From Ventricola sp017626895 (GTDB lineage Bacteria; Bacillota; Clostridia; Christensenellales; Aristaeellaceae): a stretch of 64,000 bases of DNA. The notes under the pieces are model-generated. The model made no database searches, was not told the origin of the DNA, and worked only from the letters and a program-made list of their open reading frames with translations. The position numbers and the translations under genes were made by a program. Location: contig JAGAHV010000199.1 of assembly GCA_017626895.1 (NCBI GenBank), positions 1 to 64,000 on the forward strand, given 5' to 3'. Of the stretch, positions 40,494 to 49,566 are shown one piece after another; the stretch's first letter is position 1; every line of letters begins with the position of its first letter.

Positions 40494-42644
40494 ATGGAAA
40501 GGGTTTTTACGACTGAACTGGGTGGTCGTGCTTTGTCGATGGAATTCGGCAAGTACTGCGGTCAGGCCAATGGGTCTGTCATCGTGCGTCTTGGCGATAC
40601 CGTTGTAATGGTCAATGTGACTGCGGCGGAACAGCCGCGTGAGGGGCAGGACTTTTTCCCGCTCAGTGTTGATTTTGAAGAGAAAATGTATGCGGTCGGC
40701 AAGCTGCCCGGCGGATTCATCAAGCGTGAGGGCCGTCCTTCCGAGAAGGCTACCCTGACTGCCCGCCTGATCGACCGCCCTCTGCGTCCTCTGTTCAACA
40801 AGGGAATGCGGAATGATGTTCAGGTTGTCTGTACCGTTCTGTCCTGTGAGACAGATGTTCCGCCTGAAATTCCGGCAATGCTCGGTGCCTCCGCCGCCAT
40901 TGCGGTCAGTGATATTCCCTGGGCCGGCCCCATCGGTGCCGTGGCTGTGGGTCTTGTCGACGGCGAAATTGTCATCAACCCGGATGTGGCACAGCGTGCC
41001 GTCTCCAAACTGGCCCTGACCGTTGCCGGAACCGATGAGGCAGTCCTCATGGTTGAAGCCGGCGCCAAGGAGATCAGCGAGGATGATATGCTGCGCGCCA
41101 TCCTGACCGGTCATGAGGAGATCAAGAAACTGGTTGCTTTCCAGAAACAGATTGTCAGTGAGATCGGCAAGGAAAAGAAGGAATTCCCGGTCTTTGAGAC
41201 AGGGGAGGACATCAAGGAAGCGGTTCACCGTGATTTTCTCGAGCGTACCGAATGGGCTTTCGAGGCATTTGACCGGCATGAGCGCGGCGACCGCGAAACC
41301 ATTGTCGCGAATGAAGCACATGAAAAGTATGCGGAAATCTATGCAGACCGCATGGCCGAAGTGGACGATGCGCTGTACTATCTTCAAAAAGAGGTTATGC
41401 GGCGCAAGATCATTGACAAGGGAATTCGCCCGGACGGCCGCGGCATGACCGATATCCGTCCGATCTGGTCCGAGGTTTCCGTCCTGCCGCGTGTCCATGG
41501 CTCCGGTGTCTTTACCCGCGGTGAGACGCAGGTCATGTCCATTGCCACCCTGGCTCCGGTCAGCGAGGCACAGGTCATTGAGGGCCTCGGTGAGGAAACC
41601 AGCGAGCGGTATATGCACAATTACAACATGCCGCCGTATGCCTCCGGTGAGGCCGGAAGGCTGAAGAGCCCCGGACGCCGTGAAATTGGTCATGGTGCTC
41701 TGGCCAAGCGGGCACTGTTGCCGGTTATCCCCCCGGTAGATGAGTTCCCGTATGCCATCCGCGTGGTCAGTGAGGTTCTCTCCTCCAACGGTTCAACCTC
41801 TCAGGCTTCTGTCTGCGGTTCCACGCTTGCCCTGATGGATGCCGGCGTGCCGATCACGGCGCCTGTTGCCGGTGTTGCCATGGGCCTGATCAAGGATACG
41901 GAGACCGGAAAGGTTGCCGTGCTGACCGATATTCAGGGCCTTGAGGACTTCCTGGGCGACATGGACTTCAAGGTTGCCGGCACCATGAACGGCATCACCG
42001 CCATTCAGATGGATATCAAGATCAAGGGAATTGACGAGCCGATTCTCCGTCAGGCGCTCTCTCAGGCACTGGATGGACGTCTGTTCATTCTTGGAAAGAT
42101 GCTTGAGACCATTCCGGAGCCGCGCAAGTCACTGTCCAAGTATGCACCGAAGATCATCAATTTCATGATCAATCCGGACAAGATCCGTGAGGTTATCGGA
42201 CCTGGCGGAAAGATGATCAACAAGATCATTGAGGAGACCGGCGTCAAAATTGACCTCGAGGATGACGGCAATGTCTACATCGCCACAGCCGATGAGGATG
42301 CTGCCCGCAAGGCCAGACGCATTATCGAGGGTATTGCCAAGGATGTGGAGGTCGGTGAGGTTTATACCGGCAAAGTTGTCCGCATGATGAACTTTGGCGT
42401 TTTTGTCGAGCTGCTGCCGGGCAAGGACGGCATGGTGCATATCTCCAAACTGTCGGATCATCGGGTGGAGAAGTGCGAGGACGTGGTCAAGATCGGCGAC
42501 GAACTCGAGGTTCGGGTTACCGAGATCGACGCGCAGGGCAGAATCAATCTGGTCCGCAATGACATTGATTATTCCGCCGTTCCGGAGACGCCGCGCAGGG
42601 CACCCGGCCAGCGTCCGCCGCGCCGTGACAGCAATCGCCGCTGA
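40494..42644 (+). CDS. pnp: Polyribonucleotide nucleotidyltransferase
   Basis: A 716-residue 3'-5' phosphorolytic exoribonuclease of the RNA degradation machinery. Two RNase PH domains (about residues 10-230 and 310-535) flank a helical domain. A KH domain (I-N-P-D-K-I-R-E-V-I-G-P-G-G-K) begins near 555 and an S1 domain near 620 (G-K-V-V-R-M-M-N-F-G-V-F-V-E). F-F-P-L-S-V-D-F-E-E-K and R-P-L-R-P-L-F are conserved. ATG 40494 lies 11 nt after AAGGAG; the short open extension upstream lacks family residues. Confidence 0.96.
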   Translation: MERVFTTELGGRALSMEFGKYCGQANGSVIVRLGDTVVMVNVTAAEQPREGQDFFPLSVDFEEKMYAVGKLPGGFIKREGRPSEKATLTARLIDRPLRPLFNKGMRNDVQVVCTVLSCETDVPPEIPAMLGASAAIAVSDIPWAGPIGAVAVGLVDGEIVINPDVAQRAVSKLALTVAGTDEAVLMVEAGAKEISEDDMLRAILTGHEEIKKLVAFQKQIVSEIGKEKKEFPVFETGEDIKEAVHRDFLERTEWAFEAFDRHERGDRETIVANEAHEKYAEIYADRMAEVDDALYYLQKEVMRRKIIDKGIRPDGRGMTDIRPIWSEVSVLPRVHGSGVFTRGETQVMSIATLAPVSEAQVIEGLGEETSERYMHNYNMPPYASGEAGRLKSPGRREIGHGALAKRALLPVIPPVDEFPYAIRVVSEVLSSNGSTSQASVCGSTLALMDAGVPITAPVAGVAMGLIKDTETGKVAVLTDIQGLEDFLGDMDFKVAGTMNGITAIQMDIKIKGIDEPILRQALSQALDGRLFILGKMLETIPEPRKSLSKYAPKIINFMINPDKIREVIGPGGKMINKIIEETGVKIDLEDDGNVYIATADEDAARKARRIIEGIAKDVEVGEVYTGKVVRMMNFGVFVELLPGKDGMVHISKLSDHRVEKCEDVVKIGDELEVRVTEIDAQGRINLVRNDIDYSAVPETPRRAPGQRPPRRDSNRR

Positions 42645-42689
42645 TTCGGCACGAAGAGACCGGAATCGTTTTCAGGAAGACAGATAAAG

Positions 42690-42713
42690 GCTGCGGCTTT
42701 GCCGCAGCTTTTT
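42690..42713 (+). terminator. Terminator of pnp
   Basis: GCTGCGGC (42690-42697) pairs with GCCGCAGC (42701-42708) around TTT, followed by TTTTT. Confidence 0.9.
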
Positions 42714-42733
42714 CGGTCATCGGACAAGTGGGC

Positions 42734-42784
42734 CTGCCGCACAGCGGCAGTTTGCCAAAACTGAGCACCGGAAAAATGCGGTGC
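42734..42784 (+). repeat. Two-hairpin dispersed element, copy C, upstream of the M16 peptidase gene
   Basis: CTGCCGC/GCGGCAG (42734-42740/42744-42750) around ACA, then 14 nt, then GCACCG/CGGTGC (42765-42770/42779-42784). The first hairpin and its CCTGCCGCACAGCGGCAGTT core are identical to copy A at 7031. It ends about 35 nt before the start codon of the next gene. Confidence 0.75.
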
Positions 42785-42819
42785 CAAAAGACCAAGTGTT
42801 GACTCGTAAAGGAGTATGA

Positions 42820-44073
42820 ATGGATATATTCAAGAATTCTGCACGCGTGGCCACACTGAGCAACGGAATCCGGGTGGTCGGTGAATGCATTCCTTATTTT
42901 CCTTCGGCTACCGTCGGGGTATGGATCGGCGCCGGCTCCGGGTTTGAGACACCGGAGACGAACGGCCTGTCGCATTTCATTGAACACATGCTTTTCAAGA
43001 GCACGGAAAACCGTTCCATCCTGGACATTGCCAAGGAAATTGATTACCTGGGCGGCAATGTCAATGCCTTTACCTCAAAGGAATGCACCTGCTATTATGC
43101 CAAGGTCATTGAGGAGCATCTGCCCCGGGTGATGGCACTGTTCAGCGACATCCTGATGTGCTGCCGCTTTGATCCGGAGGAACTCGAACGGGAGCGCGGT
43201 GTCATTCTCGAGGAAATTGCCATGAGTGCGGATACACCGGATGATACGGTTCTTGAACTGCTGGCAGAGGCCTATTTTGGCGATCATCCGCTGGGCCTCC
43301 CAATCCTGGGATTTGAGGACAAGATTGCCTCGGTGAGCCGGGAGGAAATTCTCGATTACAAGGCCAAAAACTACCGGCCGGACAACATTGTCATCTCGAT
43401 TACCGGCATGTTTGACTTTGATGCCTTCGTGGAACTGTGCGAGAAGCTTTTCGGCGGACTCAGGGCCAGGGAACATACCGCCAGTGTTCCGAATCTGGAA
43501 GAACCGGCCTATAAGGCCATCATCCGCGAAAAAGACATCGAACAGGTGCACATCGCACAGGCCTGGCCGGGGGTCGGACATAAGGACAAGCGCCTGTATC
43601 CGCTGTCCGTTGCCTGCAATCTGCTGGGCGGCGGAAACGCCTCCCGTCTGTTCCAGAAAATCCGTGAGGAAATGGGGGCCGCCTATTCGGTCTATTCCTA
43701 TCCGTCGGTGTACGCCAGACTGGGCTCCATCGTCGTCTACGCGGCCACCAGCCCGGAAAATGCGCAGAAAGTCTCGCATGCGCTTCATGAGGAAATTCAC
43801 CGGATGATCGACACGCTGGATCCGACCGAATTCGAAATGTCGAAAGAGCAGATGCGCGTCTCGTTTATTCTGGGAATTGAAAACGGATTTACCCGCATGT
43901 CCGCTCTGGGCCGGGGGCTTCTGCTGAACAACGAACTCCAGGAACCCAGAGAGGTGATGGATCGCATGAGCGCCGTAACCTTTGAACAGGTCCGGGAGGA
44001 AATTGCACGGACCTTCTCGGGCAAATACGCGGTGGCCGCCGTCGGACAGAAAGTCGGGGATCTGCTCCTGTGA
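42820..44073 (+). CDS. M16-family zinc peptidase
   Basis: A 417-residue insulinase/pitrilysin-type protein. The inverted zinc motif H52-F-I-E55-H56 is intact, with the third ligand region E-E-I-A-M about 75 residues later, so the active half is present. The second half (from about residue 210) is the inactive M16_C-type domain. It resembles the processing-peptidase-like enzymes (MlpA/YmxG) that follow pnp in Bacillus. Shine-Dalgarno AAAGGAG. The substrate is unknown. Confidence 0.93.
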   Translation: MDIFKNSARVATLSNGIRVVGECIPYFPSATVGVWIGAGSGFETPETNGLSHFIEHMLFKSTENRSILDIAKEIDYLGGNVNAFTSKECTCYYAKVIEEHLPRVMALFSDILMCCRFDPEELERERGVILEEIAMSADTPDDTVLELLAEAYFGDHPLGLPILGFEDKIASVSREEILDYKAKNYRPDNIVISITGMFDFDAFVELCEKLFGGLRAREHTASVPNLEEPAYKAIIREKDIEQVHIAQAWPGVGHKDKRLYPLSVACNLLGGGNASRLFQKIREEMGAAYSVYSYPSVYARLGSIVVYAATSPENAQKVSHALHEEIHRMIDTLDPTEFEMSKEQMRVSFILGIENGFTRMSALGRGLLLNNELQEPREVMDRMSAVTFEQVREEIARTFSGKYAVAAVGQKVGDLLL

Positions 44074-44138
44074 GACTGCCCTGTCCAAGGGGCGGGAATG
44101 GGGCCTCCGGGGAAAATTTGTTTTTAAAAAAATAGTTG

Positions 44139-44167
44139 TTGACGAAACCGGCGCATTACGATATAAT
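44139..44167 (+). promoter_or_regulatory. Promoter of rpsU
   Basis: TTGACG (44139-44144), 17-bp spacer, perfect TATAAT (44162-44167). Confidence 0.88.
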
Positions 44168-44241
44168 ATCCGTCGTGGAGTTCTGTCATCTACACAATCA
44201 GACAGGTTTCTATGAAGCTTAATTCGAGGGGAGGGATAACG

Positions 44242-44415
44242 ATGTCTGAGATCCGTGTTCGTGAGAACGAATCCCTCGAGAGCGCTCTGAGAAGATTCAA
44301 GCGTCAATGCGCGCGTTCGGGAGTGATTGCTGAGGTCCGCAAGAGGGAACATTATGAAAAGCCCAGCGTAAAGCGCAAGAAAAAGGCCGAAGCTGCTCGC
44401 AAGCGTAAGTATTAA
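44242..44415 (+). CDS. rpsU: 30S ribosomal protein S21
   Basis: A 57-residue, very basic ribosomal protein. V-R-E-N-E-S-L-E-S-A-L-R-R-F-K-R is diagnostic, and K-R-K-K-K-A-E-A-A-R-K-R-K-Y is the usual tail. ATG 44242 follows GGGGAGGGA. It has its own consensus promoter and terminator. Confidence 0.97.
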   Translation: MSEIRVRENESLESALRRFKRQCARSGVIAEVRKREHYEKPSVKRKKKAEAARKRKY

Positions 44416-44426
44416 TGTTACCCAGC

Positions 44427-44460
44427 TCACCCCATCTTTGGATGGGGTGATTCTTTTTTT
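44427..44460 (+). terminator. Terminator of rpsU
   Basis: TCACCCCATC (44427-44436) pairs with GATGGGGTGA (44441-44450) around TTTG, followed by TTCTTTTTTT. Confidence 0.95.
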
Positions 44461-44554
44461 ACATCATTTGAGAGCAGGCATGGACTGCGCCTGTTATTTA
44501 AGCGAATTTCCCCGCTGCCATCGGCACGGGTTCATATAATGAGGAGGAAAGCCT

Positions 44555-45559
44555 GTGAAACTGGCACTGTTGCTGTATCCGCACCAGAATATCCGTTACC
44601 GGGCATCGCTGCTGCAGATTGCCCTGGAGGAAACCAGACTGGTATTTGACACATTGGAAACTCCGACGGACATTCATCCGGAGGAAATCGGCGGTGCACA
44701 GTTCCTGATCTGTCAGCCGGATCGTCCGCTGTCCAGACGGGAACTGGGGTTTTTAGGACATCTTTCTTCCGTTTACATGATTTTTGAGGTCCGGGATGAG
44801 GCACTGCTGCCGCTCCCGGCACAGCGGCCGGATTATATCGGCGCGGATCTTCCGTATCTTCTCAAGTACAAGGGCAAAACCAACGAGATGTTCACGGACA
44901 GCATGCTGACCATGGCGCTGGCTGCCAGCGCGTTCAGCCGGAATTATGATGCCCAGCTGAATGTCCTTGACCCGCTGGCAGGAAAGGGAACGACGCTGCT
45001 GCTGGCACTCCGCCGCGGATACCACGGCATCGGAATTGAGATCAGCAAAAGCAGTATCGAGGAACTGACCGCGTATATGAACCGGTATTTTGAATTTCAC
45101 CGGATGAAATACAAATATCAGAAATCCTCCCTGACCGTGTACGGCAAAAACGGCGGTACCCAGCATAAGTGGGTCTTTTCTGACTCGGCGGATCATTTCA
45201 AGGACGGAGATACACGTTCCCTGCGCATGATCTGCGGGGATACACGGAATACGGAGGCTTTCCTGAAAGCGGAAAGTGTTCATCTCCTGATCACGGATCT
45301 GCCATACGGTGTCCAGATGGGGACCGCAGGAAAGCAGGACGGCATTCTCGGAACCGTATCCGCCGCGCTGCCCGGATGGTACTGCGTGCTCAAAACGGGC
45401 GGGACCCTGTGCATGAGCTTCAATACTCATACAGTCCGGCGGGAGCAGCTGACCGGACGGCTGGCAGAATGCGGCTTTTCCATTGTCGAAACAGGTTCAC
45501 TGGCACACTGGGTCGAACAGGCGATTGAGCGCGACCTGATCATAGCAAGGAAGGGATGA
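44555..45559 (+). CDS. TRM11-like RNA/DNA methyltransferase
   Basis: A 334-residue SAM-dependent methyltransferase. SAM-binding motif I is D-P-L-A-G-K-G-T-T-L-L, motif IV is T-D-L-P-Y-G, the variant of D/N-P-P-Y found in guanine-N2 RNA methyltransferases such as Trm11/TrmG10. The N-terminal ~110 residues are a poorly defined alpha/beta region rather than a clear THUMP domain. tRNA is a likely target because mtaB follows with a 4-bp overlap, but this is inference. GTG start behind GAGGAGGAAA. Confidence 0.8.
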   Translation: MKLALLLYPHQNIRYRASLLQIALEETRLVFDTLETPTDIHPEEIGGAQFLICQPDRPLSRRELGFLGHLSSVYMIFEVRDEALLPLPAQRPDYIGADLPYLLKYKGKTNEMFTDSMLTMALAASAFSRNYDAQLNVLDPLAGKGTTLLLALRRGYHGIGIEISKSSIEELTAYMNRYFEFHRMKYKYQKSSLTVYGKNGGTQHKWVFSDSADHFKDGDTRSLRMICGDTRNTEAFLKAESVHLLITDLPYGVQMGTAGKQDGILGTVSAALPGWYCVLKTGGTLCMSFNTHTVRREQLTGRLAECGFSIVETGSLAHWVEQAIERDLIIARKG

Positions 45560-46920
45560 CACACGTGGAAAACGAAACACCGGAGAGGGCCGTTTCCGTT
45601 AACCGGCCGATGACCGTTGCGTTTCAGACGTTCGGCTGCAAGGTGAATCAGTATGATACCCAGGCCATGCGTGAACTGTTTCTGGCTGCGGGCTACACGG
45701 AGGTTTCTTTTAATTCACCGGCGGATGTCTATCTGATCAATACCTGCACCGTGACCGGATCAGGGGATAAGAAGAGCCTGAATGCCATCCGCAGGGTACA
45801 AAAGCAGAACCCGGCGGGGGCCATTATCGTTGCGGGATGTCTGTCGCAGCGGGAGCCGGAAAAAATTGCGGAAATGAGCGGGGTACGTCTGGTCCTGGGA
45901 ACGCAGCACCGCAATGAAGTGGTACACCTGCTTGAGGAAGCTGTCCGGGAGGACAGGACCATTCTGGCCGTCAGCCAGAAAATCGAACGGACCTTTGAAA
46001 ATACCCCGATTCATACCAATGAAGGACATACTCGGGCGGTCCTGAAAATCCAGGAAGGGTGCAATCGTTTCTGTACCTACTGTATTATTCCCATGGTGAG
46101 AGGGCCGATCCGATCCAGACCGGCGGATCAGATACGGGAAGAAGCGGCAGTCCTGGCCGGAAACGGGTTTAAAGAGATCGTTCTGACCGGCATTCACCTG
46201 ACCAGTTACGGACTGGATCTGGGGAAAGGCAACACGCTTCTGGATGCCATCCGTGCCGTTGACTCCGTGGAGGGCATTGAGCGGATTCGTCTAGGATCAC
46301 TGGAACCGGTCATCATCACGAAAGATTTTGTTGACGAACTGGAACAATTGCCGAAAGTCTGCCGTCAGTTTCATCTGGCACTGCAGAGCGGAAGCAATCC
46401 GATTCTTGAGCGGATGCACCGGCGTTATACAAAGGAATCCTTCCTTGCTGCCTGTGACCTTCTGCGTTCCCGTTTTCCTGACTGTGCCATTACCACGGAC
46501 GTCATGTGCGGTTTCCCGGGTGAAACAGAGGCACTGTTTGAGGAAACGAAGGAAACCTGCGCCCGTGCCGGATTTACCAGAATGCATGTGTTCCCTTATT
46601 CGGAAAGGGAAGGAACGCCGGCCGCCACCATGGACGGGTGCGTTCCCGTTCATGTGCGTCAGGCGAGAGCACTTGAGCTGATTGCGCTGGGCGATACGCT
46701 TAAAAACGAAGCCGGAAAGCGGATGATTCACAAAAAAGAAAAAGTTCTGGTCGAAACAGTGCAAAAAGACGGTCTGGTGGGTTATACAGATTCCTATTTT
46801 CGGTGTATAATAGACGAAGGGTTGTCACCGGACCGGGATTATACCGGTCAGATTGTCGACGTCATCATTACCGGCCTTTCAGGGGACACGCTGAGGGCCA
46901 GAGAAATACAGCCCAGATAA
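45556..46920 (+). CDS. mtaB: tRNA (N6-threonylcarbamoyladenosine(37)-C2)-methylthiotransferase MtaB
   Basis: A 454-residue radical-SAM enzyme that adds a methylthio group to t6A37 of tRNAs. The N-terminal MTTase domain has F-G-C-K-V-N-Q-Y-D, N-T-C-T-V-T and V-A-G-C-L-S-Q cysteines. The radical-SAM cluster motif is C169-x3-C173-x2-C176, and a C-terminal TRAM-like domain follows. F-G-C-K-V-N-Q-Y-D-T is characteristic of the MtaB (YqeV) branch rather than MiaB. It is coupled to the upstream methyltransferase by an ATGA overlap. Confidence 0.94.
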   Translation: MTHVENETPERAVSVNRPMTVAFQTFGCKVNQYDTQAMRELFLAAGYTEVSFNSPADVYLINTCTVTGSGDKKSLNAIRRVQKQNPAGAIIVAGCLSQREPEKIAEMSGVRLVLGTQHRNEVVHLLEEAVREDRTILAVSQKIERTFENTPIHTNEGHTRAVLKIQEGCNRFCTYCIIPMVRGPIRSRPADQIREEAAVLAGNGFKEIVLTGIHLTSYGLDLGKGNTLLDAIRAVDSVEGIERIRLGSLEPVIITKDFVDELEQLPKVCRQFHLALQSGSNPILERMHRRYTKESFLAACDLLRSRFPDCAITTDVMCGFPGETEALFEETKETCARAGFTRMHVFPYSEREGTPAATMDGCVPVHVRQARALELIALGDTLKNEAGKRMIHKKEKVLVETVQKDGLVGYTDSYFRCIIDEGLSPDRDYTGQIVDVIITGLSGDTLRAREIQPR

Positions 46921-47018
46921 ATGATATACTGCAGCCCTCCCGGGAGGCAACGGTCTCCGGATAAGACGGCTGCGGCCATGAACAAATCCAAGTCTCAAAA
47001 TTAACGGAGGAAAAAACG

Positions 47019-47363
47019 ATGGACGATTGTCTGTTCTGCGCAATTGCTGAGGGAAAGATTCCCAGCACCAAGGTTTACGAAGATGAGATGGTTTATGCTT
47101 TCCGGGATATTAATCCTCAGGCACCCGTACATATTTTGCTGATTCCCAAAAAGCATATCAGCGGATGGTCGGCCGTCACAGGGGAGAGCGATGCTCTTCT
47201 GGCTCATCTGATGCGGACGGCTGCAGTCATTGCCGAACAGGAAGGACTGCAGGAAGATGGATACCGTATTGTTTCCAACTGTGGGAAAAATGCATGTCAG
47301 AGCGTCATGCATCTGCATCTGCATATTCTGGGCGGAACGTTAATGTCCGGAAGAATGGCCTGA
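47019..47363 (+). CDS. HIT-family nucleotide hydrolase
   Basis: A 114-residue histidine-triad protein, probably a purine nucleoside phosphoramidase of the HinT type. The triad H-L-H-L-H-I-L-G-G near the C-terminus is intact, and D-C-L-F-C-A-I-A-E-G-K-I-P-S is the usual N-terminus. Shine-Dalgarno GGAGG. It follows mtaB by 98 bp. Confidence 0.95.
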   Translation: MDDCLFCAIAEGKIPSTKVYEDEMVYAFRDINPQAPVHILLIPKKHISGWSAVTGESDALLAHLMRTAAVIAEQEGLQEDGYRIVSNCGKNACQSVMHLHLHILGGTLMSGRMA

Positions 47364-47440
47364 CAGGTTCCGCAGGAAAAAGAGATTCTTAACAGGAAAG
47401 AATACGGCTTATCTTCAGCACTGGTTGAGGGGGTACGAAT

Positions 47441-49471
47441 TTGGCGGTAAAGCGAAAGAAGAAGACCTTGTTCCGGATCGAGCACTGGCACAAGGTTGCT
47501 GCACTTCTGATGCTGTTTGATGTATTTGCCGTAAATTTTGCATATTTTTTAGCGTTGATGCTGCGACATGAGATGAACTTCGCGGCGATCGATGCAGAAT
47601 ATATCGATACCTGGGTCCGTTTTTCACCCATCTATACCGTTTTCTGTATTGTTCTTTTCTGCGCCCTCCGGCTGTATCAGAGCCTCTGGCGTTTTGCAAG
47701 CTATTACGAGCTGGCATGGATAACCATTGCAAACGGTATTTCCTCGGCGTTCCATCTTTCCATGGTATGGCTGTTCTATGACCGGATGCCGATTTCCTAT
47801 TATGTAATGGGGACGTTTTTTCAGTACCTGTTCATGCTTGGAGCGCGGTTTGCCTATCGGTTCTATCTGATGGAAAAGACGCCGAGGGAAAAAGCAATGG
47901 TCAAGGCGGCGCCGAGGATTCTTCTGGTGGGTGCCGGAAACGCCGGTCAGATGATTCTGCGGGATCTCCATAAGGCAAAGGAGATCAACGGAAAAGTCTG
48001 CTGCATTATTGACGATAATCCGAACAAATGGCACCGGTACATCGACGGTGTTCCGATTGTCGGAGGCCGGGATATAATACCGGCAATGGTCAAAAAATAC
48101 AATATCAGCAAAATTTATGTGGCGATTCCCAGCGCATCTGAACCGGAACGCCGTAAAGTCCTGAAGATCTGTCAGGAAACCGGATGTGAACTGAAAAACC
48201 TTCCGGGCATGTTCCAGCTGATGAACGGGGACATCACCATCGCGGCAATGAAGGATGTATCCATTGAGGAGCTGCTGGGCAGGGATCCCATCCGCAGTGA
48301 TCTGACAGAGGTTTATCGGTTCATCAACGGAAAGACGATTCTGGTGACTGGCGGAGGCGGAAGCATTGGCTCTGAACTCTGCCGGCAGATTGCACTGCAT
48401 CATCCGAAGAAACTGATTATTTTTGATGTCTATGAAAACAATGCCTATGAAATTGAACAGGAATTGAGGCGAAAACATCCCGAGGTCAATCTGGTTGTGC
48501 TGATCGGTTCTGTCCGTGACAGCCGTCGCATTAATCAGGTGTTTGAACAGTACAAGCCGGACATCGTCTATCATGCCGCAGCCCATAAGCATGTTCCGCT
48601 GATGGAGGAGAGTCCGTGCGAGGCCATTAAGAACAATGCAATCGGAACATACAAAACCGCCTATGCGGCCATGCTGAACCACTGCGGACGGTTCATCCTG
48701 ATCAGCACGGACAAGGCCGTGAATCCGACAAACGTCATGGGGGCCAGCAAACGGATCTGTGAGATGATCATTCAGACATTTGACTATATGATCCGGACGC
48801 ATCAGGAAAAACGGCTGCCGCAGCTGCAGCAGCATGCTGAGGAAACCAGACCGATCCCGGAGGGATTTGTCGGGACGACTCGGTTTGTTGCCGTACGCTT
48901 TGGAAATGTTCTGGGGTCAAACGGCTCCGTCATTCCGCTTTTCAGAAAACAGATTGAAGACGGCGGACCGGTGACGGTGACGCACCCGGAAATCATCCGC
49001 TATTTTATGACGATTCCTGAGGCGGTCAGTCTGGTCATGCAGGCCGGTGTGATGGCCAAAGGCTCCGAAATCTTTATTCTGGACATGGGACAGCCGGTAA
49101 AGATCGATACCCTGGCCAGAAACCTGATCAAATTGTCCGGATTCAGACCGGATCAGGATATCAAGATTGTCTATACCGGCCTGCGTCCCGGCGAAAAACT
49201 CTATGAAGAGAAGCTGATGGAGGAGGAGGGCCTCCAGAAGACGAGCAACAACCTCATTCATATCGGGAAACCCATCCCGTTTGATCATGACCGTTTTCTC
49301 GTGATTCTGGATGAACTCATGCACGCTGCCTATAACGAGGATGAAACCGTCCTGATGAATCTCATCCGTGAAGCGGTTCCGACTTATCATCCGGCGTCAG
49401 AAATCCGTACCTACCAGATGCTCCATGAAACAGTGCCTCCGGGGAGAACGGGGATGAATGCAAATCACTGA
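47441..49471 (+). CDS. CapD/FlaA1/PglF-like membrane nucleotide-sugar dehydratase
   Basis: A 676-residue protein with four N-terminal membrane helices (within about residues 15-135), a CoA-binding-like Rossmann segment (I-L-L-V-G-A-G-N-A-G, about 162), and a second NAD-binding domain starting T-G-G-G-G-S-I-G-S-E (about 302). D-K-A-V-N-P-T-N-V-M-G-A-S-K in the active site replaces the usual Y-x3-K pair, as in 4,6-dehydratases. It should convert UDP-N-acetylglucosamine or a similar sugar to a 4-keto-6-deoxy intermediate for surface polysaccharide. The start is TTG at 47441 after GAGGGGG. A short Gln/Glu-rich insertion near residue 455 is unusual. No glycosyltransferases are adjacent. Confidence 0.92.
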   Translation: MAVKRKKKTLFRIEHWHKVAALLMLFDVFAVNFAYFLALMLRHEMNFAAIDAEYIDTWVRFSPIYTVFCIVLFCALRLYQSLWRFASYYELAWITIANGISSAFHLSMVWLFYDRMPISYYVMGTFFQYLFMLGARFAYRFYLMEKTPREKAMVKAAPRILLVGAGNAGQMILRDLHKAKEINGKVCCIIDDNPNKWHRYIDGVPIVGGRDIIPAMVKKYNISKIYVAIPSASEPERRKVLKICQETGCELKNLPGMFQLMNGDITIAAMKDVSIEELLGRDPIRSDLTEVYRFINGKTILVTGGGGSIGSELCRQIALHHPKKLIIFDVYENNAYEIEQELRRKHPEVNLVVLIGSVRDSRRINQVFEQYKPDIVYHAAAHKHVPLMEESPCEAIKNNAIGTYKTAYAAMLNHCGRFILISTDKAVNPTNVMGASKRICEMIIQTFDYMIRTHQEKRLPQLQQHAEETRPIPEGFVGTTRFVAVRFGNVLGSNGSVIPLFRKQIEDGGPVTVTHPEIIRYFMTIPEAVSLVMQAGVMAKGSEIFILDMGQPVKIDTLARNLIKLSGFRPDQDIKIVYTGLRPGEKLYEEKLMEEEGLQKTSNNLIHIGKPIPFDHDRFLVILDELMHAAYNEDETVLMNLIREAVPTYHPASEIRTYQMLHETVPPGRTGMNANH

Positions 49472-49513
49472 GGGCACGGATGAACTTCATTCAGAGACAA
49501 CCCTGGCTACGCC

Positions 49514-49545
49514 ATCCCCCCCACTTCTCTGCAAGTGGGGGGGAT
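49514..49545 (+). repeat. 13-bp perfect C/G-run hairpin upstream of the AAA gene
   Basis: ATCCCCCCCACTT (49514-49526) pairs with AAGTGGGGGGGAT (49533-49545) around CTCTGC, with no T-run after it. It ends about 20 bp before the start of the AAA/nuclease gene. It may be a terminator of the upstream gene, but the seven-base C/G runs resemble ends of small mobile elements. Confidence 0.65.
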
Positions 49546-49566
49546 CTTCATAAAGGAAATAAACGG

